Shown: in pieces, positions 11,820-25,592 of the stretch | Numbering within the stretch: the first letter of the stretch is position 1 | Layout of the letters: every line of letters begins with the position of its first letter | Source: Acanthornis magna | Lineage: Eukaryota > Chordata > Aves > Passeriformes > Acanthizidae | Direction of reading: 5' to 3' | Assembly: GCA_036785705.1 (NCBI GenBank) | Contig: JAWUZG010000052.1 | Coordinates: 2,170,001 to 2,234,000, forward strand | Length of the DNA: 64,000 nucleotides | Position numbers and translations under genes: made by a program | Notes under the pieces: model-generated | What the model saw: only the letters and a program-made list of their open reading frames with translations | Database searches by the model: none | What the model was told of the DNA's origin: nothing

Positions 11820-11957
11820 GAGATCTTCAAAGGTCATGGAGTCCAGACCCTTCACCATGGACAGGGACATCTTCAATTAGGCTTTGTTAGTCAGAGCCCC
11901 ATCCAACACAACCGTGAACATTTCCCTGGATGAGACATCCACCACCACTCTAGGATC
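11820..11957 (-). mobile_element. CR1 LINE 3' region, second piece of the split copy
   Basis: The sequence continues as reverse-complement CR1 3' UTR: CACCATGGACAGGGACATCT, CAGAGCCCCATCCAAC and GAACATTTCCCTGGATGAGA match the usual CR1 landmarks in order. Homology fades after about 11955. Confidence 0.85.
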
Positions 11958-13508
11958 CTTGTTGATGTAATAATCAGTAGTTTCCTGATTAGATGCAGCC
12001 TGTTTATTTTTTGGGTGACTGCAACCATATGTCTTCGGGTGCAGTCAGCCTGTGAGATGAATCAATGGTGGTCCATCAAAGCGATGCCTCTGCCTCCAAG
12101 TGCCCTGGGGTTATAGATGCACTGCTTGCCACTGGTTTGCCCTGGGTGAGACATTCCAGAGCACTCATAAATTAATTTTAAAAAAATTTAATTTTCCCAC
12201 CTTTCCCATAGTTCAGCTCATCTCCACATCAAGACATGGGCAAGTCCGGGTAAGACATATGCTCCTATGTTTTTCTACCATGAGTGCAGTCAGACTGCAG
12301 CAGAAAAGCTTCTCCTCTTCCAGCTTCTTCTTCCCTGTTGCCAAATCCTTTACCTCCCTTGGCCAGTGTGCTCTTTCCTGATTTACGAGGGCTTTGCAGA
12401 CTCTCCAATACTAGTTCTAGCTGTAATATCAATGCTTCTGATTTTTCTGCTGCTTATCTTTCAAATGAATATTCCAGTCCTGCAATACAGCAATTGTTTG
12501 CAATCCCAGTGGAGATATTGAGATTACTCACAGGGGAGGGGTTACAAAGGGGTCGTATCTTCCTTTTTTATATACAAACTTGAGGCCAATCTAATTTTCA
12601 GATAATCTTTCACCACTGGAAAAAACAGAACTATGAATACTTTTAAGTGGTAAACTACAAAGGAAAGAAAACATCAAATTAAATTCTACACACAGAAATA
12701 AATGGTGATAATCCTACAGCAGCTCAGTAAGACAGGACTTTATTCCCATCTCGTAGTGAAGCACTTCCATTGACATAATACACCTCTAAGTATGAAATTG
12801 CATCATCATAACAGACTCCTTAACCTCCTCCCAATTATTAAACGCCTCTCAAATTTTACTTATGAAAGACTACCAACTTTTACTTAGCAGTATTTTGCTG
12901 AACATGATGAATAAAATGGTTTTTGCTTTATGACTTAGCAGTATAAAATTTTCTGTACATTTCATTAGGTTTGAGAAACTTTTTGAAACTGGATTATTAA
13001 TGAATTGAACTTAGACTAATGCAAGGTAGAAGAAGAAAAAATACATTTCATGTGGTAAACTGAAGCAAAAGAAAGGTGTTGTTATGGAAAGGTATTGATG
13101 CTCACTAACCTATAAGGGGTCTGGCCGATATTCTCAGTAGGTTTGTTTTCATCTCTACCATAAATTTCTTGGAATTCAGAGAAGATTTGGAAATGGATAA
13201 ATGGATAATCTTTGTCAGCTACCTAGGAAGAGATATACATTCAGACTCAGATGTTATTCTACCAGTTTTGCCCCATACAGCCCTCAGTGGACTAATTTTA
13301 GCTGAGAGTTTATTTCAAATCAGTAAAGAGACTAAAAAAATTACTGGATTAAAAGGCAATATTTAAATTATTTTTCATTCTGCTTCATCGATCCTAAGTA
13401 GTCTCTTACTAAAAATGTTCCTACTGGGAAATGTCTGGGGTTTCGTTATCTGCTCATAAATACACTGCAATAAAAGTAAGGAAATTATATATTCAAGTCA
13501 TTTGAAGA
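11958..13508. other. unique DNA, no gene seen
   Basis: Open frames of 84-99 codons overlap at 12267-12583 in different frames and share no recognisable motif. No repeat family was seen. Confidence 0.5.
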
Positions 13509-13531
13509 TGATCACAGAATCACAGAATTGA
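13509..13531 (-). mobile_element. possible minimal CR1 3' tail
   Basis: ATCACAGAATCACAGAATT resembles two reverse-complement CR1 terminal octamers, but no CR1 body follows. It is either an extremely 5'-truncated copy or coincidence. Confidence 0.3.
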
Positions 13532-16500
13532 TGACATATATAAAGAGTGGGAATTGCTCAGCAGGGGAGTTTCAGGAATACATGTATAAGTATCCTAAAT
13601 AACATGCACAACAGCTTTCAATGATACACTACATTTACTGTTTTATTAGTCATTGTTCTTTTATATCAGAACTTTGTAACACTTTAGTTACTATTTAAGT
13701 ATTCAAAATTTGCATTTGTGTGAATTTTTGTTGCTGATATTCACAATTTTTTTTTTTTTTACAGGGGTGGGAAACAGTTTACAATAGGTCCTATAAAAAT
13801 CTCAGAAATAAACTATATTTCCACAGAAATAAATTATAATTCTACACTGTTCCAGATTAGCACAACAGCATATTGTAAACTGGAGTTATTGGGAAAATAT
13901 GTAAAATTTTGGTTTTAATATTTGCTCTACTTCAGGTAAAATCTGAAAGGGGATAAATGTATGACTTTGCGCCAATTAGATTTAGATCAGCTTAAGGGCA
14001 GTTTTTCCCCATTTGGGGGGGCCAAAATAGAGGTCAGTTGTATTTTGGTTTATGAGAAATAAAGAACATAAAATAATATATAATGCCATAATACAAATAG
14101 ATAGTATAATACTGTATTAATAGCTAAAATTGAGTCACAAGCACTGAGCAAAAGAGTTACTTTGCATGATCGCAGGCTCCTGCCTGTGGGTAGTGTCTCT
14201 CCACAGTCCTTGCTCAAGATAACTCCTGGACACTGACAGTCTCGATATCTGTAAAATATTAGACACTGCACAGCTTTGAAAAGGGGCACATCAGGAACTC
14301 AAATCTCTCAGCTACTAACTCAGGCTGGGAAGGGGGTTTCACCCTGCTTTTCTTTTCCTTTTTTTTTTTCATTTTTACTAATGCAAATCTTGGTAAGGTC
14401 TTGGGTGAACAGTGCTCCAACTCTTACAGTTTTAGAAAAGAAACTACTTATCTTATTACTTCTTGAGTCCAGGACTGTACTTTGTGTATAACCAAGATTT
14501 TCTTAGGGTTTTACAGGTGGACACCTCAATCCTGTGTCCTGTCAGTACCATGGGTATAGCACGTAAGCCCTGAGGCTTCTTCTGCATTCATTCCATGACG
14601 AGCTGATACATCCTAATGGCTTGTCTCATCATCTCCAATCTGGTAGATATTTTCTTGGCTAGTTGAGACAGCATGTGATTTACTTTTGCACATGTTCCTT
14701 GTTCTTTTTATATCAATAATGACAGTGTCATAATAATAGAAATAAAAAATAACTGCAATTTGCCCAAAAGTGAGAGCACAGATCTCTTTACTAATAGACA
14801 GTATTGGCTTAATTTGCTAAGATTTTCTGTGGTTTGCTCATGCTGACAGTGGTGGGGATTTTCCAGATGCAAAGGATTATGAAGCCTTGGACAGTATTGC
14901 CATTTTCTGCAATTTTTACTAGGAAACTTACAGAGCTGGCATTACTAAATAGCCCAGGTCTCACAGTCATGTGAAAATCTAATCTTCGACTTCAAAATCT
15001 ACTTTCAGCTGTGGAGTAAACATGCAGCACCTTTTAGGGGCTGAATGATACTACTTATGTTTTGTAGTATGTTTTGTTTATGTAGAAATATTTGCTCTAC
15101 AACATTTCTTCTTCCCTTTTAATTTTTTACAATAGAAACCAAAAAACCTTCCTGTAAAAATCACTGTTATTCTTTGTTACTTCACCACCCAGATTCATTG
15201 TAGTCACTCCATCGGCTAGGACTGCTCATTTTTGCTGGTTTCACATCCCAAGTTTGGCACTACATAGTGTTACAGTTAACTGGGCAGTGATTTAGTTTCT
15301 GACATCTATTAAAAAAAGAAAGAAACAAAAAACAGTCATTAAATAAAAAGCCCCAAACCAATAACCCCATAAAATCTATTTATTAAAAAATGTTGGAGGT
15401 TTCCCACAAAATACTGTAATTTAATTATTTTTCTCAGACTTTCTGAAAGTCATGACCTCATGTCACCTTGAGTCACCAGGGGAAACAAAAGGACAAAAGA
15501 ACAACTTTGTTAAAAATATGAATGATGGACTGAAAAAAAATTTGAAATGTTAATGTTCATCTTGCTAAAAAAAATTAAAATTTGCTAAAAAATATTCCTA
15601 TATATTTTTATTAGCTTGCACCTCTCACTATAGAGGAAGAGACAAGGAATCCTGAAACAATATAGCTAGTTTTGGGTCTATTAGCTCTTAAACCATGGTG
15701 GTTCCTATTTTCAGCAAGTTCTGAAGGCAGAATTGCATCTGGTGAACATTTTTTCTCTTCAGTCTTGGAAATACAAATAAAAAAATAACAAACTGCTTGG
15801 CTAAACCGTCAAATACCAAGTGAGGATGGCAGACACTACAAAGCAGTATTTACAATACTAATGAGGCATCAATGACTAATAGCCCAAGGAAGCTTATTTA
15901 AGAGTCAGTTCACAGCTGGTAATGAATGATTATAACAAAAATAATTATGAACACTAAAATCAAAATTTGGTAGAAATCTACATTCATGTTTTACAAACTG
16001 CTCAAGAAGTACTCTGTTTTAAATTCTTTTTTTTTTAGTGTGAGAGTGTGAGGGCTGCTTTTTGGTCTTGTTTTGTGGTTTGTTTTTTTTTTGCACTTGG
16101 TTTCTTGGGCATCTAGATTTGTCTAAATCAAAAATCAGATCTTAATTTGGTGTTAAAACAGAGCCTGTAATAATCAGATCACAAAATGTTACTTGAGAAA
16201 GCAGAAATATCATGGAAAAAGAATAAATTTTCAGGTTTTCAAAATCTGAAGTTTATCTCATAATTACAAAAAATTTCTTCTTACTTGCTCATAGTTGGCT
16301 GACTTTATATTTGCAATTTCTTTTCAAGAAGTGATGCTGACATAATCACGTCCAGTAAAGAACAGCTAAAAGGAAGCATGCATAATGAACTTCCAATCTC
16401 ACAGTAGCTCAAGTGGAAATGTTTTTAGTCAGGATATTTAGATAAGTTGAGAGGAGATAAACTGGAGATAAAGTTGACATTTTCAATAAAACCTTTCCAG

Positions 16501-17687
16501 ATCCACTTTGGTATCTCTCAAACAGCTGAGATATTCTCTTTTCCTCTCTTCCTGCTATTTCTTACACCATTATTGCTTTAAATTAATATTTGATTTGTGA
16601 AAAAGAAACTATTTTCTTTTGTACTTGAGAATGATGCCAGAAGAGCATCCATGGAAACTAATACCTTATTAATCCATGTAGCAGATGCAGACAGGCTGAA
16701 ATAGGAACCTTAATTCAGTCTCTGTACTTTTCAAGGGATTAACACAAAATAACTCAAAACCCCAAAAAACATAGTATACCAAACAAAAAAGAATCACAAG
16801 AACATCTTATCCACACATATACAGTATGTACAAGAGTTTATGAAGTTTCTGTTGGTTTTTTTTTTCTCGCTGTTTTTTTTTTTCTGTTTTGAAGCTAGTT
16901 TTACTGGTTCAACAATAAACCTGAGCAGAATTCTTCAGAGCAACCAGCCTTAGTTGATATTCTCTTTCAGACACACTAAAAACTATTATAATTCTACCTT
17001 TTAAGGAGTCAAGCTGTGAGCAATATAATTTTCAAAATGGGAAAGGAGGGTATACAATGGTTATGGGCAATCTGTTCTTGCAACTTCTATAATCAGCCAA
17101 GATGATGAGCTGTGGCCTTCCTCATTATAACAGAGAATCAGATTTACCTCTGCAAAAAGAAATGGCAACACTTAGCATTTATATGACCTTTTATTTCTTA
17201 AAGCTCTTTAGAAATATTAACTAATTACAGGCAGAGAGGCAGAGTTTTGAAGCTTCCTGAAGAAACTACGACAACTTAAAATTCTGTGAAGGGAAATAAA
17301 ATTCCTACAGGGAAAAGAGTGCTAGAAATGCATCTCATTTATACTTATTAAATTGCTTGAAAAGAAAAAAATAAAAGTATTTCAACCACACTAAAATCAA
17401 CCCTGTTCCAACAGTATATTTAATGTTTTCAGTTGCTCTATAATTATTTTCAATGGAAATCTTTTGATCATGAAGTTATCGAAAGCATTACCTGACATGG
17501 GTGGCTTTGCTATGATTTGATTTGGTCACTTGAGATGTTTTTTTCCCTAAGTCTGTGTTGCATTATTTATGTATGAGCCATTTCCTTTAGTGAAGAACTA
17601 TGACCTAACTATAGAGCTTAAAGGTGCAACTGCTCTTTAAAATCGTTGGTCTGGTTTAATATGCAAGGTTGGACAACCATTTCAGAA
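13532..17687. other. unique AT-rich DNA, no gene seen
   Basis: More than 4 kb with only short ORFs. T/G-rich low-complexity patches lie at 16026-16092 and 16855-16890. A MAF-like half site in GTGATGCTGACATAATCAC sits at 16332-16350. No transposon was recognised. Confidence 0.5.
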
Positions 17688-17748
17688 GCAGAAGTATTAA
17701 AGACAGAAGTATTAAAGTATTAAAGCAGAAGTATTAAAGACAGAAGTA
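17688..17748 (+). repeat. short minisatellite, CAGAAGTATTAAAGA unit
   Basis: About four copies of a 9-16 bp unit based on CAGAAGTATTAAA(GA) are arranged in tandem with one internal deletion. Confidence 0.85.
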
Positions 17749-20700
17749 AAAATGTTAGGGTAATAGCATGACAAAAATTTACAAGGTTTTTAAGATACTT
17801 CAGCTATTTTCCAGATGACAAAAAGCATCTGTCAGAAGTTTTTGAAAAGATCATGTGGAAATGTCCTTTACAAGGAAATTCTTGGGTTGGAAAGAAATTT
17901 GTTGTGATTACTTTTTCTTTTACATGTAGGTAGATTTATATTTCTTATCAGTGTCTTTTATTCAGTAATATGTCCAATCTGCTTGCTAAGGGATTGTAAT
18001 GAGGCAGCTGTCATTTCTTTTCTGTTTGTAGAGTGGAGTGATATAAATATTTTATTTTTTTAATTATTTATACCCTTATGCTTGTTTGAAAACAGGCCAA
18101 AGAAATACCACTTATATTTTTACTTCTTCCTCAACTCTCCTACTACAATAGTCTCATATTTATCATAAAAATGTCTCTATCTCTAAATAAAAATAAAAAG
18201 ACCCATAAAAATTCCATTTGTTGGATAAGTAGACTTTTTAATCACAGTCTTCTTCCTAAAGCTTTCCTGGCTGGAAATTTTGTACAAGAAGTAGGTTCTT
18301 CAAGTTTTTATACTAGATTCTGCAGGTATTTCATGCTTAAATCCAGTACTGCTGGAGCTCACATGGCTGGAATAGCAGTATTTATGGCTTGGGTCAGGCT
18401 AGCATCCTGGAGAAGGAAGTAATTTTGTAACCTGACAGATGACTTCATCATATATGTTGCTATGTGAGAGAGCAGCATCTGTATCCAGAAACACTTCCAA
18501 GGCATTAATTCATTGCAAGCCTGTGTCTTCATCCAAAATAAACTATTATTTTTTGAAATATCATTTGCTTGTCCCATTAATCTCTCACTTGCTTAGCTTC
18601 ACCCAAATACTCTTTGCTTATGAATCAATCTCATTTTAGCACTGCTTCATCTTGGCAGTGATGGTAGGGCTGCATCAGTTTGCCTTACGTGTGTCATTCT
18701 GATGTGTTTGTCCATGCATCCAAGGAAGAACTTGGTTCATTTTCATTAAGCCAGCAAAAGTCTAGCTAACCTTAGACACTGCAAGCATGAAATTTATTAA
18801 ACTTCAGCATGAGCAGAAGCAACCATACAAAGTTAAACAAATCCCAATGTACAATCTATTGGCCTCTGTTCCTTGAATCAAGAAAAAAGAAGCCAGTCAC
18901 CAAAACCACAGTGTGTGAGTTATAAAATGCCAATATAATTGCTATCTAGAAAAAAGAATGAAAAGTTAGGAAATAAGGGATTTTTTTTCCCTTTTACTCC
19001 ACTTTTTGGATACAAGGTCTGGGCAGGAAGCTACACAAATTCTTAGATATAAGATGCTGACAGGGTGCCTGAGTATTTTGCTGATGGTACTGTTTCATAT
19101 GTTCTCAAAGACACTCATGAAATAAAACTCTCTTTCATCCACTGTAAGTTCTATTTCCATAATTTTATAGATTACATCTCTGTGTAAATGGAAAGAGACG
19201 TGAACAACGTAAAAAAATCCCTTTAAACTTACAGATGTGTTACCTTACTATAGGCTTATGGTTTTCTTTTGTATCATACAAACCTCAACAATTACTCCTC
19301 TACAGAAAATGAAGTCGTTTTGGTTTGGTTTTTCTCTCCCAGAAAGGTTTAAATTTATTTTCAAGCCACTGACGCATTTGTCCAGAGTTGAATCTACACC
19401 AAAGAAACACAACATAAGGATATGGAACAGCTGCACTAGGCTTTATTTGGTCTTGATTTAGTAATTGCAGTGGTCAAAAGTGCTACTGGAAACTGAAAAA
19501 ATACTGAATTCGACTGCAAGTTGCAGGGATTTTCCCAACATGAAGCCTGACAGATGCTTTATCTCTTGGTCAAAAACAGATCTATGGTCTTCAGTGTGAG
19601 AAACACTATGTTTTGGCACCATGTAAGTGCTGTTCCCCTACTCTCAACAGCAAACTGCTCTGCCAGAGAACAACAATGTGTTTTATTGTGCATTCTTTAT
19701 CCCTGCTCTTTATGCTAAAATACTTTATAGATCCCATGAAATGTTTATCCATTAAAAAGAATGTAGGAAGAAATACTTTAACACTAAAAAAATTAGCCAA
19801 ACCCCTAATTTCTCTCACAATTTTCCAGTTTGAACACAAAAGGGCAAAATAATATATTTCTCAGTGCAAAATTTTCTTCCTATTCAGAAAAACTCAGAAA
19901 ATATATGTGTACAGAAAAATGAGAGGAAAGTGATTATTTTCATTAATTCCATGGTGCCATGAATATCATTAATTAAACAATACAACTTTTTGTCTGTAAG
20001 TAGCTATTAATTAGTGGTTTCCAGTTTCTGGCAAAGCTCAGAGCCATTTCTCTTTATCTAACCTGCTTGTATAATATACAGGGAAAGAGTAAAAATCAGA
20101 AGACAGTACGAGAATGAACAAGATATGCCATACAGACTACTTTCCCGATCCGATTTAACAACTTCTGTCATAATGTTAATCAGGCCACGTTAGTGCTACT
20201 GAAGATAATATCCTTGGGGGTGTTGAGTGTAGAATCCTCCTCCTTTTTCCCAGTTTGCTCTTTTCACAGCCTTACTTTGACTTTACTGAGCACAAAAAAT
20301 AAGAGAGCTAATCATCTGTAAAATACTTAAAATTCACTGTCATGTAGTTAGCGTGAGCTCTCCAAGGACTCAAAGCTGATTTCACTGAAGTTGTGTGTTC
20401 TCTAATCTGGGATGACAGAGGACTTTTGGCATGATCCTGTATGACTCAAGTCAGTGGGAGTTTCAGCACTGATTTAAATGGGATGGGATCCATGAAAGCA
20501 AGTTAGAAATTCACTTCAGTACACCTTTGCCTCTCTTTGGTTAGGAAAAAATGTAACTAAAAGCTGTTCCTCCTTTGGTGAGGGCAGTTGTCCTCATTTA
20601 GGGTGGCTATGTTCACACCAGTAATGCCATAAAAAAAGAAACTCTCATGAGTTCATGTCACATTATACTGAGTGTTCAATAAAGACATAAAAAATAAGAA

Positions 20701-21263
20701 ACAAAACTAAACCCACACACCTTGTTGGTGCCTGTCCTCAGAGTTTTACGGGATTTCCCCTCATATTGTATGTTCTATTGTATGATGTCTCCAGCACATT
20801 ACTGATGTTAGAGATTGACGGTATAGACACCCATGAGAGTTCTCAACTTACAAATTACTATATTTAATTTTCTTTTTCCACTGGTGCTAGGAGCAAAGCT
20901 TATCATGATCTGAACAATGAAAACCTACACAAAAAGCTGCCAGGAAAATTAATTTAAATCCTCAAAGTCTGAACAGACTACAACACACAGAAACAGAAAG
21001 AAAAAGGGAGAAAAATAAAGAGGTCCAAGTCTGGTTTATGTTATCTCTTTGATAATGCTGCTATCCAGGTACTTTATTCTTCACACAGTATCAAAAACCT
21101 ACTGATTATTGGAGAGATTGGCATTTTACAGAAACAACACAATCTAACCCTGACACGTGGGCTGTGCTGCTGCAATTGGCTGTTTGCAAACAATACGCTT
21201 CACTGAACAACTTCCGTAAAGATCAAACGACTCTTTCTGTTCCCATACAATTTTTCTTCTTCT
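17749..21263. other. unique AT-rich DNA, no gene seen
   Basis: ORFs of 60-83 codons are scattered and overlap on opposite strands (18171-18639, 19237-19852). None has a recognisable motif. No repeat family was seen. Confidence 0.5.
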
Positions 21264-21325
21264 TCCTTATGTTTTGTTATGTCATGCTATGTTCTTTTAT
21301 GTACTGTTACGATGTTATGTTGTAT
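21264..21325 (+). repeat. degenerate TATGTT-type tandem repeat
   Basis: TTATG or CTATG words recur every 7-10 bases (about seven times), suggesting a decayed minisatellite. Confidence 0.5.
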
Positions 21326-23405
21326 TATTTTCTATGCCTGTAGCCCTTAAGGGATGCATAATGAGAACAGCAGCACAAATGAGAAAGCAGAAAATACAAA
21401 GCAGTGAGTGTAGATTTAGGTAAAGTGACAGCTGCCGTTAGAGATAAGGTAATTCTCCTAAAAGGCTCCAGCAGAGATTTAAAAACTAGCCCACACTGCC
21501 AAGCTGCCAAGGAAAGAAAAGAGCTTATTTCCAGGTATTTTTCTATGCTGTTGTTCCTTTTTTTTTTTTTTCCCTTTTCTTTGTGGGAATATTGGTGAAA
21601 TTCATAATGAATTTATCCTCATATTTCACTCACACCTCCTTATAAATAACTGGGGGAGGGAGGAAACAAAAAAATCCTCATTTACTTTAAGGAATGTTGT
21701 CTAAAGAAAGCACAAGGAAGAAATGATGAAATGCAGTGCCCAAATGTGGTGTACTATAAAATGCACATTCAGCCTTTTGTGAGCATCACTAACAAAGTGA
21801 CTAGAGGCACTCAAGCTCCACCTAAACATAAAGAAATAGTATTAAACTAAGCTAGGAATGGGGAGAAGTTAGGGCAGACTTCATCAAGATTGCAGGCATC
21901 TCTCAACAGGCTGAACCTATCTTGTCTCCTCATAGGGATGCCTATAGGGTTAAAACCATGCTCTGTGGGCACTGAATATTTTTATTGGGGATTAGAGCTT
22001 GTCTGTGTGCTGCTTTGAATATGTTTTGCAGTGAGATACTCTCACTGGCAATTCTTGAGCCTTACCTCATTGCAATTTTATGTTAATAGAGAATGTTATT
22101 CCATAAACTGTTGGTGTGAGTCCCCCACAGGCCTTGGCCATTGCTGGCAGTGGGGAACAGACTCGAAAAGAGTGGGGAGACCCACTGAGGGTCTCATCTT
22201 TCCTGTGGGCTTACACCAATCAAGCACTAGGGGTTTGAGAAAATCTCCCCTTTTCATGTGACACATCCTTAACAGGGATTAATAGTCTAGGACTCTAAGC
22301 TGCAACAGATAAATATGAAGAAAATAACAAACTGATTAAGTAAATCAGAGCTGATATAGCTATCAGTGTAATTGGCTAGGATTTTCACTTGAAAGGTGGA
22401 AAGTTTAAGCAGCCACCTTAAAAGACCAAATTACCTTAGAATAATAATTACTATGAATGCTTCAAACACAATGAAATCCAGCTTTGATCCGATTTGAATA
22501 CTGTGAAGTTTGATAGGAAGGAGCAATTACTACACACTCTAAGGGGCAAACTCAAGGCAACGAAGATGACTGTGCTGCCTGGAATCCTCTTAATTTTAAA
22601 TGCCTACATATTATTACCTCATAAAGCTCTTGGCTTTGTTTTGTTGATTTCTTTTTCCTTTGTTTTTCAAGTATTCAGACATTTCAGCATTATCTTAGCT
22701 TTTATTTGTGCTGCAGTATACTTCTGACAGTGATGTTCGTGTGCTTCCTGTCCCCATTACAGATGAGTGCCACGACTGTGGAATTAATGCTTTTTGGTAA
22801 GAATTGACTTACACAAAATGTGCATGTATGTGTCCATGCAGTACCTCATCCACAGAGAGCACTAACTGAGCACTGAGTTCTCTTCAGCTGTAAATTTTGA
22901 TCCATTAGCCAAATGGGCACATCTTTTGCATATTCCATGCAGTGTTGCCCGAGGCAGATATCACATATGCCTATACGCACATTCAGAGGGATTGGTGACT
23001 AGAAAACAATTGTAAAAAAAGTAATTTTTCTTGATGTAAACAAAAAACCGAAAATTCAAGGAAACCAAGCTCTTAACTGAAGAGACCGATTTAGTGCTCT
23101 TGCACTTCAGCAAATCAGCCACTCTACTGCAGTCACTGGAGCCGTTTTCAAGTGGGCAAACACCTGGCTGACACATTTAGAAGGCAAATTTAACCATATA
23201 TAGCTATCACCTCTCTAAATCCAAGAAAAACCCAAGGATTTTCCTTTTTTTTTCTTCAATAGCTGAGTATATTACTGAAACAACCTGTATGACTATCTTA
23301 ATTCACCTAATGATTCATCTAATATCAGAGTCACCGCATTATGGTAAAAGCCTGTGCTTAAAAGAATTTTATATCAAAATATAAAATTGTTTGTAGATAC
23401 ATCAT
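21326..23405. other. unique DNA, no gene seen
   Basis: A poly-T run lies at 21560-21572. The somewhat GC-richer patch at 22110-22230 has a 76-codon ORF without recognisable motif. No transposon was seen. Confidence 0.5.
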
Positions 23406-23525
23406 ATATTTAATATTAATAATATAATATTAATTAATGATTAATAATTAATATTAATATTCTATATTAATCATTAATATTCTATATTAAGTAGTTAATT
23501 AATATTCTATATTAAGTAGTATAGA
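23406..23525. repeat. AT-only block with ATTCTATATTAA tandem copies
   Basis: A nearly pure A/T stretch of TAAT/ATTA words includes three spaced copies of ATTCTATATTAA (near 23458, 23478 and 23503). Many short palindromes give it cruciform potential. Confidence 0.8.
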
Positions 23526-25345
23526 TACATATTGCATGTATCGATGCATATCTGTATGTATCATGTACACATGATTTAATCTGATTCTTAAAATCACAGC
23601 TCTAAATCATGCATTTGGTGATAGGACAGTCTCTTTTTTTAAACTTTATAGAAATTTAGAAGACAGAAAAAAGCTGCTATGGGCAATATCATCTGCTGAG
23701 ACACATGATTAGACATCCGACAGACTTGAACTGGAATAGTATCACCAGGCAACCCAACCTATTAACCTTTTTCCAGCAGCTGGCTAAATCTAGAAAGCTC
23801 AGCAGTATCAATTTATACATTTGTACAGTCCTCAATGAAATGGAAGTAGAGCGATTCAAAAGGAAAATCATGTGCTGATGTACAATGTAGTATTAAGAGC
23901 CAAGATTGGGAGAAAATTGTGCAGAAATGCCAGCATGACTCTCCTGAATTAGGAATTTCAAGACAATTAAGCCAAAAATAGTATCTACACATTGTTGGGT
24001 GTCGTCTCAGATGATGTGAGTGTGTATAGATGGTGGTAGTATGACAATGAAAGAGGAGGTTTAACCAGATGTTTCAGGATTGGAAACACAAAATAGATAA
24101 GAAACTAAGCCAGTGTAACTATACATAAAAAAACATGGAGTTAAGAAGTTCTAGATCATTAGATTTAATGTTACAGGAATAAGCACTTTTAAAAGGCTTT
24201 ACATATTGCAATGACATGACAATACTTGAGAAAAAGGGTGACTCGTGTTAAAGGACAAAACCTGGCCCAAAAGTTTTATATTACCCTTGGGCCACACCAC
24301 ATTTGCAAAGGGAAATACCAGTAAAATGAATGGAAAATCACATTTATTCATAACTGAAGAGTGGTTTAATACTAAAGGCTTTTTTTGCATGAATTAACTA
24401 CTGAAAAGAGACAAATCCATAAACGGTTTTATTTTCCTTCCAACTTTTCCTTTTCCTTTCCCTTCTTAATTAGTTGCATACTCGTCTGAAAATAAATTGT
24501 TAAGTTGAATAAATCCAGCTAAGAGGAAACAATAGCCTTACTTTCAATGTCAGTCAAACTATTCCTGCTTCTGGTATTTTTGAGTGGATTTTTTTTTTGT
24601 TGATTTCATTCTTTTTTTTTTATATGACAGGTGATTATCAGCTCTGATTATGATTTGTATTCTTTGTTGTTAGCAGCTGTCAGGCTTATTCTCCGTATAG
24701 ATGACCTCAGATAGATAGAAAAGACCTATGAAATCAGTTTTTGAAGTCTGAGGAGCAAGAGACCTGCATGTGTCACTCACATTTGCAGACGTCTGAATAG
24801 AGAAATTAATATTTTTTTCAACATGTGAGCATGCTGATAGGCAAAGCTAAGCAGTCACTATGCTTACCACTGAGTAAGCACTTTCTACCTTTCCACCCCA
24901 GTGCCAGGACAACAGCCCATTTTTTTTTATGACTCTTGAACAGCCATGAGTACTGTAGCAAAATATTAATGTTTAACTGTGCAATTTGCAGCATCTAGAA
25001 GATAAAACACTGTAAAGAGTCAATCTGAGCCTTAGTTCCTTCAGAAAGGAAAACCTGGGGAAAAGCATCAGGACAAAATGATGGCTTGGGGAAAATAAAT
25101 TCCCTTCCTCCTGTCTTACTGTTCACAGGAAAATAATGAGAGTTACAGCTCCTGTTGTAGCAAGTCTGCTGCATGTTAACAGATGTGGTGCCACTGAGAG
25201 CTGCAGTTTGTTCTGCCTGGAGAAGAGAAGGCTTCGGGACACCTCCTAGCAGACTGCCACTACCTAAAGGGGACCCACAAGACACCTTGAGAGAGGCTTC
25301 CCACAAGGACATGTTGTCATAACACAAGGAGCTGCTGTAAGGTGA
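23526..25345. other. unique DNA, no gene seen
   Basis: Short ORFs only, the longest being 110 codons on the minus strand at 24995-25327 without motif. No repeat family was seen before the CR1 at 25346. Confidence 0.5.
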
Positions 25346-25592
25346 TGAAGACCAGGTTTATGTTAGACATGAGGAAGAAATTGTTTCCTGTGAGGGTGGT
25401 GAATCACTGGCACAGGTTGCCCAGAGAAGATGAGGCTACCCTATACCTGGAAGTGTTTGAGACCAGATTGAATGGGGCTTGGAGCAATCTGGTCTAGCTG
25501 AAGGTGTCCCTGCCCATGCTGGGGGGACTGGAACTGGATGATCTTTAGAGTCCCTTCCAAACCAAACCATTCCATGGTTCCCTGGTTCTAAG
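25346..25592 (+). mobile_element. CR1 LINE, 5'-truncated 3' end
   Basis: Landmarks of the CR1 ORF2 end and 3' UTR appear in order: GTTAGACATGAGGAAGAAAT, GAGGGTGGTGAATCACTGG, CAGGTTGCCCAGAGAAG, GGTGTCCCTGCCCATG, ACTGGATGATCTTTAGAGTC. The terminal octamers have drifted (ATTCCATGGTTCCCTGGTT). Confidence 0.93.

Noticed and set aside
17688..17748. CRISPR-like spaced repeat
   Set aside because: The copies are adjacent and irregular with no unique spacers; it is a short minisatellite in vertebrate DNA.
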